Shown piece by piece: positions 35,901 through 48,383 of a stretch of DNA of 64,000 bases. This DNA is from Nymphaea colorata. Lineage: Eukaryota > Streptophyta > Magnoliopsida > Nymphaeales > Nymphaeaceae. Made by a program: the position numbers and the translations under genes. The DNA is taken from NCBI RefSeq assembly GCF_008831285.2, contig NC_045138.2:5051205-5115204 (forward strand), given 5' to 3'. How positions within the stretch are numbered: the stretch's first letter is position 1; the number at the start of each line of letters is the position of its first letter. The notes below the pieces were generated by a model, which was not told where the DNA came from, did not search any database, and worked only from the letters and a program-made list of their open reading frames with translations.

Positions 35901-38233
35901 CACAAATAGCGACCACTTGCCAGAGAGAAGCTGCCAACCTAAGATGTCAACATTTAAGGATATAGTAGTTCCAAGCTCTTAATCAACTAACAAACAGTGC
36001 ACCCATTGAGAAAGAAAAATAGCAAATGGCCTTTGTTGCAAGTGAAGTATAACTTACATGTCAGTAATGTTATTATACTTTGATGTATTCCAAGGCGCCA
36101 TACACCTTGAAAATATGGATTTTGCAGCTGAAGCATTATTGATCGCCAACATGACCATGTCCTGCAGATTAAGAAGCAATTAGATATAACACTTTTAATT
36201 TTTTGGAAGTGCATATTTTGTTTGAAACACTATGGGAAGTGCAATATACCAACGTACGAGATGGACCCTTTTGTTCAAGCTTTTGGACCCACTTAGGCTT
36301 CTTAATATTGGATGCAACACTTGCTTGAGTCCTAGCTTGCTCTAACAAACACCATGAGTTCAACGAATAATGATGGACACCATAAACTGGTTGCTCATAA
36401 ATGATCACCTGTAAATGTTTCGCACTGTAAAGTGCAGTGTTCAAAATAGCCAAAACTTTGAAGGAAATAAATCAGCATTACTTACATGAAAGTTACAAAT
36501 AAGCAATAACCCATTCCAATGCATATGATGTAGCTGAGGGACCCAGCTGAGCTTCTTAGTGGAAAGCCTATGATTATCATTACATAACTGGATCCAACAA
36601 CTTTGTCCAACAAAATGCTGCAAGCAGTGGTCTAAACATGATTCCATTATGTGATTACAATAAGGGCAGCTACTTCCAGAAGTTACACTTCCTGATGGTG
36701 TTTGAGTTGCTTCTAGAAAAGCTCCTTCCTCAGTTACATTTTGTTCGTTGGCACTTGCACTGGCAGTAGTTTTTTGCACAACGTTACTATAATCAGCAAG
36801 ATAGTGCCCCAATATCGAAAACTTTGAGTGCTCTTGCAGTAAAGGAGTCGTTGCACCATTTACATTATCAAGATTTGCCTGAACATCAAAGCAAACGTAG
36901 TTGCTCAATCACACAAACTGAAAACAATCACATTGTTAGGTCATCAAACATGAAACGCTTAAGTGCTCAACCTTTTACTTACATCAGTTTCTGTCAAAAT
37001 ATCAACATTTTCCTCTAAAAAATTGTACAATGGCATTAGTAGAGAATATGTTTCCCAAACATGAATAATGAAGGACTAGAACCTCTAACCTGCGTAACTG
37101 TTCGTCAAAGAAAACGGAATTTTTTTTGCTTGTCCAAGAGGCGATTTAATAATAACAAATAAAAAAGAAGCTATCAGAACAATATTATATTCAAATATAA
37201 TGTAAACTAGACATATTTATGTGATCCAAACACGTTATTATGCAATATATTAATTCAAAGTGCCTGCGAACAAGCTTTAGTTATCTGCGTCTCGTTCATG
37301 CTGTATAAGATGTGTAATCAATGTCCGATCCCCTCAAGAGTGCTTGAATGTTTTAAGGCATCTTATGGAAATTTTCACCAAAATGTAAAGTTCAGATTAA
37401 AGTACGTCTAAGATCTATTCTCTGAGAAAGGGATTCGCCTTCATCTCGTTTTCTTGACAACACACGCAAAGGGCAGCCCCATTAAAAATTTACACGCCGT
37501 AATTGCAATGTAGCATGGATCAAGGTGGCACTAAATGAAATCCCAGGGTTCCGAATTCAGGAAATACAAGCAAAATTAATTAAGGAGTATTGACAAAAAT
37601 TACGAATGAGAAAATACAAAAAAGGAAAGAAATGCCCATGAAATAAGAAGAAGCAAAAACGCAACAGATTCAAACTGCAAACACCCGAACAATGTCAAAA
37701 TGGGACGACCAAAGACCCGAAAAGCCGAATCAACGAAGTTGGCACCTAGCCAATCTAAAAAAGACTTTCGATTTCCTTTTGAAACAAAACCAAAGTAACC
37801 ATGTTTCGAGGCACCCAATTGAATCAACCAAACTGAACGAAAACGCTAGGAGCTTAAAGCATATGGCAACTAAGAACCATCCTCGCTAGCAAGCTGAACT
37901 TCCACGTTTTCTTTTCAAATGATAACAAGCACCCATTTGGGTGTATTAGCAAACTAAGCTCACGATGAGAAGGTCAACTAAGCTTTGGTGCTTAATCAGA
38001 TTCACAAGTTTAGGGAAGATGTGAAACTGCATTAGCTGTTACCATACCTCGAGTTGGGATGGGGAAAGCTGGGGCAAAGATGCCGTGGTGGCTACGACCA
38101 CGTCGACGAGATCGTTGGAGGCGGAAGAGGGAGGAAGGAACCAGCCGAAGAGAAGGAAATCGGACTCTGGAGGCGGTCGAGCTGCGAGGTAGCTGGGCCA
38201 CCACAGCCGACACTGTCCGCCCCTTGTCTGCAT
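32956..38233 (-). CDS. PIGQ: GPI-GlcNAc transferase subunit GPI1/PIG-Q
   Basis: PIG-Q/Gpi1 is a multi-spanning ER membrane subunit of the complex that adds GlcNAc to phosphatidylinositol, the first step of GPI-anchor synthesis. Nine phase-consistent exons assemble: 38233-38048, 36878-36486, 36408-36250, 36161-36058, 35938-35717, 35613-35119, 34859-34501, 33259-33166 and 33076-32956 (TAA). This gives 2133 nt, 710 residues. The N-terminus has the plant family signature CRLWWPSYL then LLFGWFLP. A Cys/His cluster (CPYCNH, residue 133 on) follows. The Gpi1 core is in exons 5-6 (GSGIRHQACVEYAHK, RSGCVWLMGVPAGFKLNTEL, then the WSTFWFFM segment). Exon 7 carries SYDYSVKEHVVGSLLF, LLLLLPTTSVFYIFFTI and RRFPSGIWFEI. 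The C-terminus has GQIIHPHYRRIFYGASF and RIPST-x4-IPSTMPW. The start was set at the Met just before CRLWWP, because family members begin close to it. An in-frame Met 19 codons upstream (38290) is the alternative. Exon 7 also runs into a stop 11 nt past its donor, but the last two exons complete the conserved C-terminus. Confidence 0.93.
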
Positions 38234-38743
38234 CTCTCCCTCTTCCCCTCCTCTTTCTCTTTCACTCTGTTGTCGGGTCCTGCGATGCACATTTCAAGAG
38301 GTAGCCGGCCAGTGTGGCAGTTCTTCATTTGCACCCACAATAGTTCCCGACAAAATCTATGTATTTTTATGATTTGGCTAATGTCTTCCTCTTTATTGTG
38401 CTTCAAAACAAACTTTAAGATTCTTTCTTTCATTCACTGTACATATTTAATGTGTTGTATGTGTTCGATTACTTGAGAAATCAAAAGACAAATATAACAT
38501 TTTAAGAAGCCACGCTTAAACCCCACTCTAGCGTCCTTGATGATTGTACCAACTAGTGTTGTGAAAATACCTATTAGTTAGTATGACAAACTTTAAGGAA
38601 ATGTTTGACTATTTTTACATTTTAAATTTTTTGATGTAAAAAAAAAAAATCTCATATGTGAGGTGATGTCAAATTCATGGTTTGATGATCCAGGGCTGGA
38701 CCAGCTTAGTTACGGTTTTATCTCTAAGGTCAGTTATGGTTTG

Positions 38744-39542
<799 letters not shown>

Positions 39543-39702
39543 TAGTGGTGGAGCCAGAAAATTTGGATGGAGGGACACTCGGGCACTCGTTTAAATAAAC
39601 TCAAATCTGGTGGAGCACTTGTATATATATAAGAATAAATATTTAATTTTTTTATTTAAAAATAAACAACTTTTAAGAGGGGGCAAATGTGGTTAACCAC
39701 TG
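39543..39702 (+). mobile_element. hAT-type MITE, diverged member of the GGGGCGGAG family
   Basis: A 160-bp element flanked by perfect 8-bp duplications CTTGAAAG (39535-39542 and 39703-39710). The left end is TAGTGGTGGAGCCAG and the right end is AACCACTG, a short inverted terminus. The core is AT-rich and non-coding. Confidence 0.7.
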
Positions 39703-40634
39703 CTTGAAAGCCCCGACTTTTCAAGTTTTTTTTTTTCTCTCTTTTGTTTGACAGATCAAGTGTATAGGCAGTTGAAACCATTGTCACAAAAAACGTGTAT
39801 GGAATATATTTGAAAATCTTTGGCAAATTTTTAGAAAAAATTTAAACATTTAATAAATCATAAAAATAAGGAAAAAACATAAAAATAAGAAAAAAATACG
39901 AAAAAGCACATGTAATATGCATTTTTTCACGTTTTTTTTTTGGCATTTTTTTGAAAAAGACACTTCTTTTCCATGTTTTATAGCTTTTTAGCATATTATA
40001 CGCGCTAACACGCATTTTTTGTGATAGTTGAAACCATGGGCGGATGCGCCGAGTGGGCCACACAAAGACCCCCAAAAAATTCCACTTCTATATTTGATAT
40101 ATTTGATACGCAAGATAAATTTTCTTCATTTATATTTTGGTGCCCTGCGAAAGTTCAAAATTTTACAACTAATGTCCCATAGCTATAATTTTTTTTCTCC
40201 ACCGTTAGTTGAAACCCCTTTTCCGTCTCCCTATCTATCTCACGTCTTCCATCTCCATCTCCATATGGGATGCTATGCTAACACATACCCCCTAGGGTCT
40301 AGGGTTCTTTGGTCAAACTCGATCTTTATGCTTGAATTTTTCGTTTTACTGTTTAATAAAAAAAAAACGTATAATCTAATATATCACCTAATATTAGATG
40401 TATGAATTTCAAATTTTGTGCATTTAAGCGTATAATCTTAGGTTCCATCGGACCTCAAATTTAGTTTATGACCACATATTAAGAATTTCAAATCGTAATT
40501 TTCCTATAAATGTTTATTTACGTTATGAGTTCCATATAAAATGATAATTCCATCCAAATTAAGGATGGACATCAGGCCGGGGCCGATCGGGCTTTTGGGC
40601 CCCCGGTCTGGGTGTTTCAAAAAACTGACCTCCG

Positions 40635-40682
<48 letters not shown>

Positions 40683-41071
40683 CACTTAATATACCAAATG
40701 TATACCACATATCATACAAATATAAATACATGCGTTAGCAACTGGACGTCATGTACCAATTAAAATTTAAATGAAGTATTTTTCCAACGCACGGAAAATT
40801 CCATAGTGTTACTAAAAAATGTATAAGCTTTCTATCTCGAACCTCGACTACCGTTTTTTGTGTATTTTTTGTTAGCGCTGGTCACAACATAAATATATGA
40901 TCCGAACTTCTTTCATAGTTATGACCGACATCGAAAGAGGTTAAGCCATTGAAAATAAAAGACTTGGAAACTCGATAACGAGTATTTTTTATGAAGTTAT
41001 TGAAGAGGAAACGGTTTTTTGAAGTATACTATTAAATAATGGACCAACTGGTGTCTCATATTCGCTCGATA
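39703..41071. other. Intergenic with a MITE-like fragment and (TA)n
   Basis: Includes a short GC-rich arm (gatggacatcaggccggggcc, 40564-40584) next to a (TA)n tract at 40636-40679. No gene is recognised. Confidence 0.4.
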
Positions 41072-42892
41072 ACTGAATGTGTCTTAATCAAGTAAAAAAG
41101 TAGCGTTGTTAAAACGGATCTGAATGATTTGCCCAAATGAAACCCGCCAGAAATCACTACTGCTGCCTTCTCTCGTCGCTGCTGCCTCAGACGCATCCAT
41201 CGCGTGCATTCCCTGCTCTTGACAGGACTGTTTGCTACCTCCTCCTTTCCCCTTCCACATGGTTTACAGGTCTTTTCTCTATCCGCCTCTTTCTCTATGC
41301 TGCTTTGTGGCATAACGCCTTTTTCTTCTGTGAGTTTTTTGGAGCATTTTTTTTTTCGTCTGATGAGGAAGAGCTTGTGGATCTCAAGTAAGATGTTTTT
41401 ATTGCAGTGTCGATCTTGTGGCATTTTTTCGTTGGTGGATTTGTAGATTTTCTTACGGCTGTCTGTTCTTCTTTTGGGCATTATACAGTTTAGATGAGAA
41501 TATTTTTTTTTCTTCTGTTTTGAGTTATACATGACTTGGGCAAACTTCTATTTTACCCTGGTTGGGTAACTGTTTGTTAGGGTTTAACGGATGCGAAGCC
41601 CCTCTCATGTTGATGGATGAAATGTAATTTCTTCCATTATTATTGTGTAAATATATGGTATTCTTAAGAGTGGATCTTCAACTTTGGATTAATTTTCAAT
41701 ATGCCTCCTTTATTTTATTTGACAACCTTTTTGATCAATGTTTTTATTCACTTTACAATTTGTTTGCTTTTCTAATGCTGCTCACTTTTATCTAGACACA
41801 GCGGTTGCAGGCTATGATTAAGGCACTTTTATTGCAATATATGTTACTCTCCTTGGGATGAGAAGAATAATGTCACACGCTTCACGCAAATCGCATCGGG
41901 TGCATGAAGCGTGCGCTTCATGTCCCTTTGCCTGGCTTCATAGGCTCAACGCTTTGCTTCGCTCATCCCATTGGTTTCACATGTGCAAACCAAAATTTTG
42001 ATTTTATATTCATAATGCAAGATAAGCAAGTTATATCCACAATCACAAAATTATACAGAAAACGTCAAATAAAGATTGGTTATCCTCAAGTAAATTGTGT
42101 TAGTAAAACCTTCCAAACAGTATTCTATCTTATCCTAACAATACCTTCTAACAGCAGAAAATCTCATGTTGCATTGTAACATGGTTCCATTGCATATAAG
42201 CAAAATTCTCCACTTGCACAACACTATATTCGGAAATGAACAATGAAACAATGTTGTAAAAGGCGATAAGGCGAGGCGAGGTGTGATGTTAATTGAAGCA
42301 TAAGCTTCACGAACAACTTTGTGAATTATATTATATTTATAAAAATAACAATAAAATTGTAAAAAATGACTACAATACTAAGCATATCAATAAAGAACAA
42401 TACACAACATGTGCAAGCCATTTGTAAATCCAAACAAATACAATGTCTTAACATACATACTACAAAGAGTAGTTGCATAAGTTGGTGCATAGCAGAGTTA
42501 AATGTTATAGAATTATCATTGACAAACAAATAACCAAAACTAGGAAAACCAACATTCAAATGATAACCATTACCTCACCTAGGTTCGAAGGAAGCCGCAA
42601 CCAACCAAGGGACCATAGCATGTATGCAACTTCCTAAGGAGGGTGGTCACAGTCCACCACCTGAGAAGGCTGTGGCAGGAAGCAGGAAGGAAGCCCTACA
42701 AAAGCAGGCAACTTCCTAAGGAGGGTGGTCACAATCCACCATCAGTTAGCGTTAGTGTCGTCTATCCTTAAGTCGAGTCAACACCTAGTCTTTTAGTTAA
42801 CCCGCCTAGGTTAGCTATCCTATTTCAGGTCGGGTCAGAGTTTAGGAGTCGGTCCGGTTTTATTTGGAGTCAGATCTTATTTCTGTTCAGGT
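41072..42892 (+). repeat. Left arm of a 1.7-1.8-kb inverted duplication
   Basis: The reverse complement of this segment occurs at 57078-58740 with high identity along its whole length (for example 'cgcttcatgtccctttgcctggcttcatag', 'gcgataaggcgaggcgaggtgtgatg', 'taggttagctatcctatttcaggtcgggtc'). This arm carries about 115 bp (roughly 41462-41576) absent from the other. It also contains an internal direct repeat (caacttcctaaggagggtggtcac at 42629 and 42708). No recognisable protein is encoded. Confidence 0.85.
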
Positions 42893-43115
42893 CACGGCTC
42901 ACTAGTCGATCCGATTTGCTTCTCTTCTATTTAAACTCTTCTAAACCCTATTTGCAGGATTATGTTGTTTGAATGAATTAAGAATTTGGAGTTTATCTCT
43001 TTTCCCCACCTGCGTGGTGTGTAAATTACCGCCATATAGGCATGTATTCTCCGCCGTATAGGCGTGTACAAATCCCTCAGCCTTTGGTTCTGACTGAAAA
43101 GAAGAAGAGAAAGCC
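42590..43115 (+). repeat. LTR-like retroelement fragment
   Basis: A stretch with LTR texture: 'cttctatttaaactcttctaaaccc' as a TATA-like and leader segment, and paired 'cgccatataggcatgtattc'/'cgccgtataggcgtgtac' motifs. Its first 300 bp are shared with the inverted arm at 57 kb; the rest is unique here. No primer-binding site is certain. Confidence 0.35.
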
Positions 43116-44930
43116 GACGAAAGTGGTAGTTGCCAGAAAGCCACCATTGAAGACGGCGTCCTACGAGCATTCCCCAACACGTGAGCAAGCTCATCAAGGT
43201 GCAGCCCCTTGAACACAAAGCTGGTTAGAGACCGGTTGAGTTTCGGGAAGGTCTGGAGAAGCTTGGGCCATGGTTATGCCCATCTAGTACCTAGACGATG
43301 ACAATCCGGCGATAGAAGACAGGTTGGTGCTGACGCCTCTCTCTCGGTCCCATCCTTCTTCTTGCCGAAGAAAGACCAGGCAAAAGCTTGCCCTAGTAGG
43401 CCGTGATCTCCCCGAGCACATCGGGAAGAGAATAGCCAGAAAGGTAGGCCAGAGTCGGGCTAGCTAGCCCTCAAGGTTTGGCTCTAGTAGGCGGTCGTCC
43501 CCCTGTAGGATTCAGGGAGGCCATTGCCGGAAAAGCCAAGCTAAGACAAGGCTTAGTTGGTTCCCGTGCGAACGTGACTCCGGGGGATTGACATGGTCTC
43601 TACCAGTTCACGGTTGGTGGTGTCTGCAGAGTACTCTCGGCGGAACAAGCCGAGAACAGTGCTTGTGCGAAGGAACCCCTACGGTGTTGTGGTCCCTGCC
43701 GGAAGACAGCTGGTGGTGACTGTGGCGAACGGCCGGTGAAACCAAGCCGAGCGCAGTCTGGTGCTGTGGGAGCTCTCCCACTAAACGGAGAGTGGCGCCA
43801 AAGAAGAGAGGTGCTGGGTGAACACTACGAGCCTAGCAAGCATCGCCCGGATGCAAGTTATCTGACGGGCTTGGTCACAGTCAAATCCGATCACCGGAGG
43901 CCGTCGAACGAGATCGACCGGAATTACCCATTCAGGCGGCCGGAAGTCCCGCCGCTGCTATTATTCCGACAACCCCTCGAGTCCCTGCCCAAATTCTTGG
44001 AATTGCCCATCGTAAGGAATCAAACAATAAATCAGACATAAGTTCGAGAAGGGCAGAAGTGGCATTCAGAAAAGGCATTAAAGCCAAATCGCGTGTCTCC
44101 GTGCGCATTAACTCCCCGTGCAACTTTCCCAAGCATCCATTGCTCAAGCCATCACTCTGCTCCCTTCATCACGCCACGTGTCACCAACCAAGGGCCCCCG
44201 CCCTTCAAGCTCCCTAGGCGCAATCAAGTCCTCCTTCCCAACCGTCCATCTTACCACGTGTCATCATCGTGGGGCCCAAGCCCTACGAGTCCCAAGCGAG
44301 CATTAAAGGTACGTCTTTAATCCTCCTCGCTATCATCTCCCTTCTTCTTCGTAATCCCCTCTCAACCATTAAGCCCCCTCCTCCTCATCCGCGCCGGAGT
44401 ATTAACTTTGTCCTCGTAGACCTTCACCCACTCGAGAATCCGAAGCCGGGCCTTAACTCCCCCTTCCTATCCGAGCCCAGCCATTAATCCCTCCCTGGTT
44501 ACTTGCCTAAGGCCTAAATCCCCTCGCACTCCCTAGGCGAGTCATAGCTCTCCCTCCTCTTCCCACGCGAGGGCATTCAACTACCTCGTAACCTCACACT
44601 CCTCACGGCAACAACGGACAGTGGCCGCGCTCCTCACGACAACAACGCCCAGCTACGACTACATAGGTCGTGCCTCTTGCGGCGTTGCCACCATCCCTCG
44701 GCCAGGCGGGCCAGCATCTTCCGTCCACTTCCATCGCTCCCCGCAACGTCATCGGCCAGGTCGTGTTGTCGCTGCCCTCGGCCAGGAGGGCCGAGCCACA
44801 TCATCTCCTTCGTGGTAGGTCCTCGGCAGTAGGTTAGTGTCTTTTCTTTTGGTTTTCTTTCTTATCTAGTGTCAAGCTAGGGTCCTGTCTGGCAAGGTTG
44901 TCCTGTAATAGGAGATTGTTAGTGATTCCA
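43116..44930. other. GC-rich retroelement-like block without recognisable domains
   Basis: It is clearly GC-richer than the flanks and has many stop-interrupted frames. Two CCACGTGTCA motifs (near 44174 and 44253) lie in a degenerate internal repeat around 44150-44290. This may be the non-coding interior of a large LTR element or untranslated regions of a lost gene. I cannot identify a protein. Confidence 0.3.
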
Positions 44931-44959
44931 CTGGCTCTAGGGGTAAGGTCCTCAACAGT

Positions 44960-46483
44960 TATCCCAGTCATTCTCTTAGTACAATTTAAACAGATAAATT
45001 GCAACAAAGAGTACCAATAGTCCATTGGCAGCAAGCAGGAAACCCACGACAGAACCAGACCTGAAGGCCACAACAAAAGCTCTGTTCCCCTTTCTTGCTT
45101 CTAGTGTAGTCCTTGCATTTGCATATGTTGCAATCTTCATGCCAAGAAAACCAAAAAAATACAGAGGTTAAGGCCTCGAGAAGGAACTCAATGGTGCTGA
45201 ATACAGCATTTGCAAGTGCAGGTTTGCACAACTTCTGTTCATCATAGGCACACAGTTCTGGCTGTGTGCTAAAGCCTTTCACTGAACCCAGGAACAAGAA
45301 TATAATTGCCAAAAACAATCATGAAAACACCGAGATACTTGTATTGGCCTATTGGATGAACAAGAAGTAAGTTGCTCCTGCAGACAATAGAGAAGGACCA
45401 GTCTCAGCCTCACAGGAAGAGGTAATTTAAGCTATCTCAGAAGTGCTTCACATTATACCAGTTATGGAGATACCAGGGAAATAATGATCAAAAGAACTAA
45501 TTTACTCTTCAACAAACATTTAATATCCCAATCACGAAACACGAACGAACTCACCTCGATAGATTCTGTAAAGTTGATCCTGGTGATGTAACCTTCACAA
45601 GGACTTCATGCATGAACATGGCGTAAAGGAAAAGCAAGTAGCTTATTCCTTATAAAATTAGCATATAGCATAATAGGTCATCATTATCTTCGTGTCATAC
45701 ACCACCAACACGGCAGCCAGTATGAGAAATAAGTAACTAGATAGTTTGAAGTCTATAATGGTAATTAGCAGGAGACTAAGTAAAGGTTGGTCTGAGTTAA
45801 AGAACAACATTAAACATGAAACTGAGATTTGTGTTTACTCTTTTGCCTGCTTTATGCATAATTCTATAAAATTTCCTCGGAAATCTAGCAGCCATCACCA
45901 AACCTTGTTGTCATTGCATCGTAAAGGAAAAAGATTAATCAATGTACTACAAATAAAAATAAGAAATTTAGAGACCAGGAACTATAAAAAAGTTGAAGAC
46001 AATGGCTTTTTGTTTTATGTATAAAATTTAAATTAAATAACTGAAACACATGATTTAAACATATCAAATGTGTGATCGACTATATGAGTTCTGCCTCGAA
46101 TTGGCTCACGAAAGTTTGAAACCGACCCCAGTTCAAGGACATAAAAACAAAGAACTTGCATATCATTGACACGATGAACAGTAATGCCCCTCACGAACCC
46201 AACCATAAAAGCACGCTAAATTACTCATACCTATGGAAATGGCATTCTGAATCTCACAGCACTTCGTCACGACCATGTTGGCATCAACATCCTCTTCCTC
46301 TTCATCCAACAACGCCTCTGCAATCCCTCCTTCCGATGGTTGGCGGTCCACAGAAAGCCTGATTCCGGACACCAGAAACCATTGGTACAGAGCAAACACA
46401 ATTCCGATAACCGCAATCACCTGAATGAAGATATACACAAAGAGTTTGCCAACTAGAGCAGAACCCATTTCCCCAAACATCAA
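44960..46483 (-). pseudogene. Vacuolar H+-pyrophosphatase (type I V-PPase) N-terminal pseudogene
   Basis: V-PPases pump H+ into the vacuole using pyrophosphate. Exon 1 (46483-46231) is open: a start Met, the first membrane helix (VIAVIGIVFALYQWFLVS), an acidic loop (LLDEEEEDVD) and KCCEIQNAISIG, ending at a GTATGA donor in phase 1. Exon 2 starts at 45377 in the matching phase (GATYFLF). It then has an in-frame TAG, a frame change before YKYLGVFM, another before [14 protein letters not shown] and [12 protein letters not shown], and a further 1-nt shift before [20 protein letters not shown] and [24 protein letters not shown] replaces the codon after KLY, and homology ends near 44960. The rest of the roughly 760-residue protein, including the catalytic loops, is absent. 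The function is lost. Confidence 0.88.
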
Positions 46484-47557
46484 GAGACAGCAAAATCAAT
46501 AAAAAAAGCAACGCCCTCATGGTAGAATTTATAGAACGTGCACAGAATGTCAAATGGCTACGCCAAGGGTGACCCAAACTAATAAACAACTAAGTTAGTG
46601 ACCATCGACGAACATCAGAAGAGGTAGAAAGACAAAACCAGGAGTATTATAACCTGTGTGCCCATGAAATTGACTCACTCAATAGATTTTTGAGGCAGGC
46701 ATCCTGCAGTAGCCAAAATAAGAAGAAGAAGAAAATGACTTTTTTCAGGAGAAATTTGAAAGAAATCAAAAACGAAAAATGAAAAAGAGGATAGGTGACC
46801 TTAAACTATCTAGGGTATTCCAGATGGGCCCCATAATAATTAGAGTTTCAGGAGATTCGCCAAAACGGAGAAGAGAAACCATTGACCTCAGAGCAGGAAG
46901 GAAGAAGGCGGCAAAATTCCCGCGCCCGGTTCAAAAGGCCAGGAAAGTAAGCAATGTTATTACGAAATAAGCCCTATATTTCAAAAATATTCCCAAATAA
47001 GCCATATGCGTAACATTTCTGTAATTTTATCCTCTTTTATTTAACCATACCATGCATTAAGGGTTGAAGGTTAAAAGTGGCCATAGTTATTTTACTCGCC
47101 TATGGTCAACAATTAACAGATCATCTGGTAGGCAATCAGTTCTTAATTCTTTTATTTCAATTATGCACATTAATTATTTTATTAACATTTGGTACAGCGA
47201 TTTCGAAATTTACAAACTTTATAGGGTTCTAATAAAAAGATAAAAAGAAAAAACATTTCTCTCTTGCTGCACTTGATCCTATCCAAAGCGCTGAGCGAGC
47301 TGTAAAGCATTTCTCCATTTATCATATGCAAGAAAAATGAATTAAGAAAACAAAAGCTTGAACTACACAATTTCATCGAAAATTTTGTTGGTAGGCTTGT
47401 CGTGAGAACCGGTTTAGGCTCGCTTTTAATATGAAGCTTGGCTAGGAGAGGCAAAGGCCTTGGTGGAGCTTCACCCTGGGGTCTTAGTAGTTGAACCTAG
47501 CAATTCATAACTAATTTTTTCGGCCTTCCATAGTTTTCTCCCAAGTAAATAATATAT

Positions 47558-47589
<32 letters not shown>
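46484..47589. other. Intergenic up to the copia insertion, ending in (TA)n
   Basis: No gene is recognised. It would have been the upstream region of the V-PPase copy. It ends with a TA tract (47572-47589) that served as the retrotransposon target. Confidence 0.4.
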
Positions 47590-48081
47590 TGTTAGAATTT
47601 ATAATGTAAGTATACATACATGTTTTTGTATCTACTATCATATATCTTAAACTCCTAGCAGTTTGATGTATGATTTGTATATATAAATGTATGTGTGTAT
47701 GCATAGGACTTTTTGTAACTTTTTGTATTTATTTTGTCTTTATTTTTCATGCCTTTTTCTAAACCTTTTTCTTTTCCTTTTTTTATTAAGAAAGAAAGTA
47801 GCTGTTGGGAGTTCCTAGCCATTGGGAGCCCCAACAGCCACTTCCTCTTCTTCTTTTCTTCCTCCTTTCTTATATACTTCCTCTACAAATAGGGCACTTG
47901 AGACCTTTGTTCTTTTAAGGCTTTTTGGCCTCTCTTGTGTATTCTTCTCTTGAGATTAATATATTTGGTATCTTCTCCTCAAGTTTGAGGTTTGGCTTTG
48001 CATTATCTATTGAAGTTGTTGGGATCTTTAAGAGTGTATCTCTTGAAGCATTTGTATTCTCGAATTTGGGCCTGATTTACA
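47590..48081 (+). repeat. 5' LTR of the copia element
   Basis: 492 bp, TGTTAGAATT...GATTTACA. It contains a probable promoter segment (cttatatacttcctctacaaata). It lacks the hairpin found in the 3' LTR: around 47812 it reads gttcctagccattgggagc. Confidence 0.95.
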
Positions 48082-48097
48082 TGGTATCAGAGCAAGG
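48082..48097 (+). other. Primer-binding site
   Basis: TGGTATCAGAGCAAGG starts immediately after the 5' LTR. This is the standard complement of initiator tRNA-Met used by plant copia elements. Confidence 0.93.
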
Positions 48098-48383
48098 TTG
48101 TGGCTCTTTGTCGTGCTGTTTTTTTTCAAGACTTGAAGATTCAGCTATTACTCTTTCTTTGGATCTGTGAAGCACTTCAAGTGTTCGATGTATTGTCGGC
48201 TGTGATTTAACACAAACACAAGAGGGTTTTGTTTGCTGACCTCTTTTGGTGATATTTGTGACGGGATCAAGCTTCCTTGAGGTGAAGATTGAAGCAGTTT
48301 TTGGCACATCAAAAGCTTCTTCTTTTTTGTGGCTGTTTTTCATCCTAGCACTACCTCAATGTCTCCTCTACAAGGTACACATT

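Noticed and set aside
36983..37230. Possible extra PIG-Q exons in intron 1 (reading NSYA/ENVDILTETD and a hydrophobic VLIASFLFVIIK segment)
   Set aside because: Splice-like sites exist, but joining them to exon 1 breaks the frame and meets stops at once. Direct joining of exon 1 to the exon at 36878 restores the family sequence.
37600..37889. Opposing short frames upstream of the PIG-Q coding exons
   Set aside because: They lie within PIG-Q intron 1, overlap each other on both strands and show no conserved motif.
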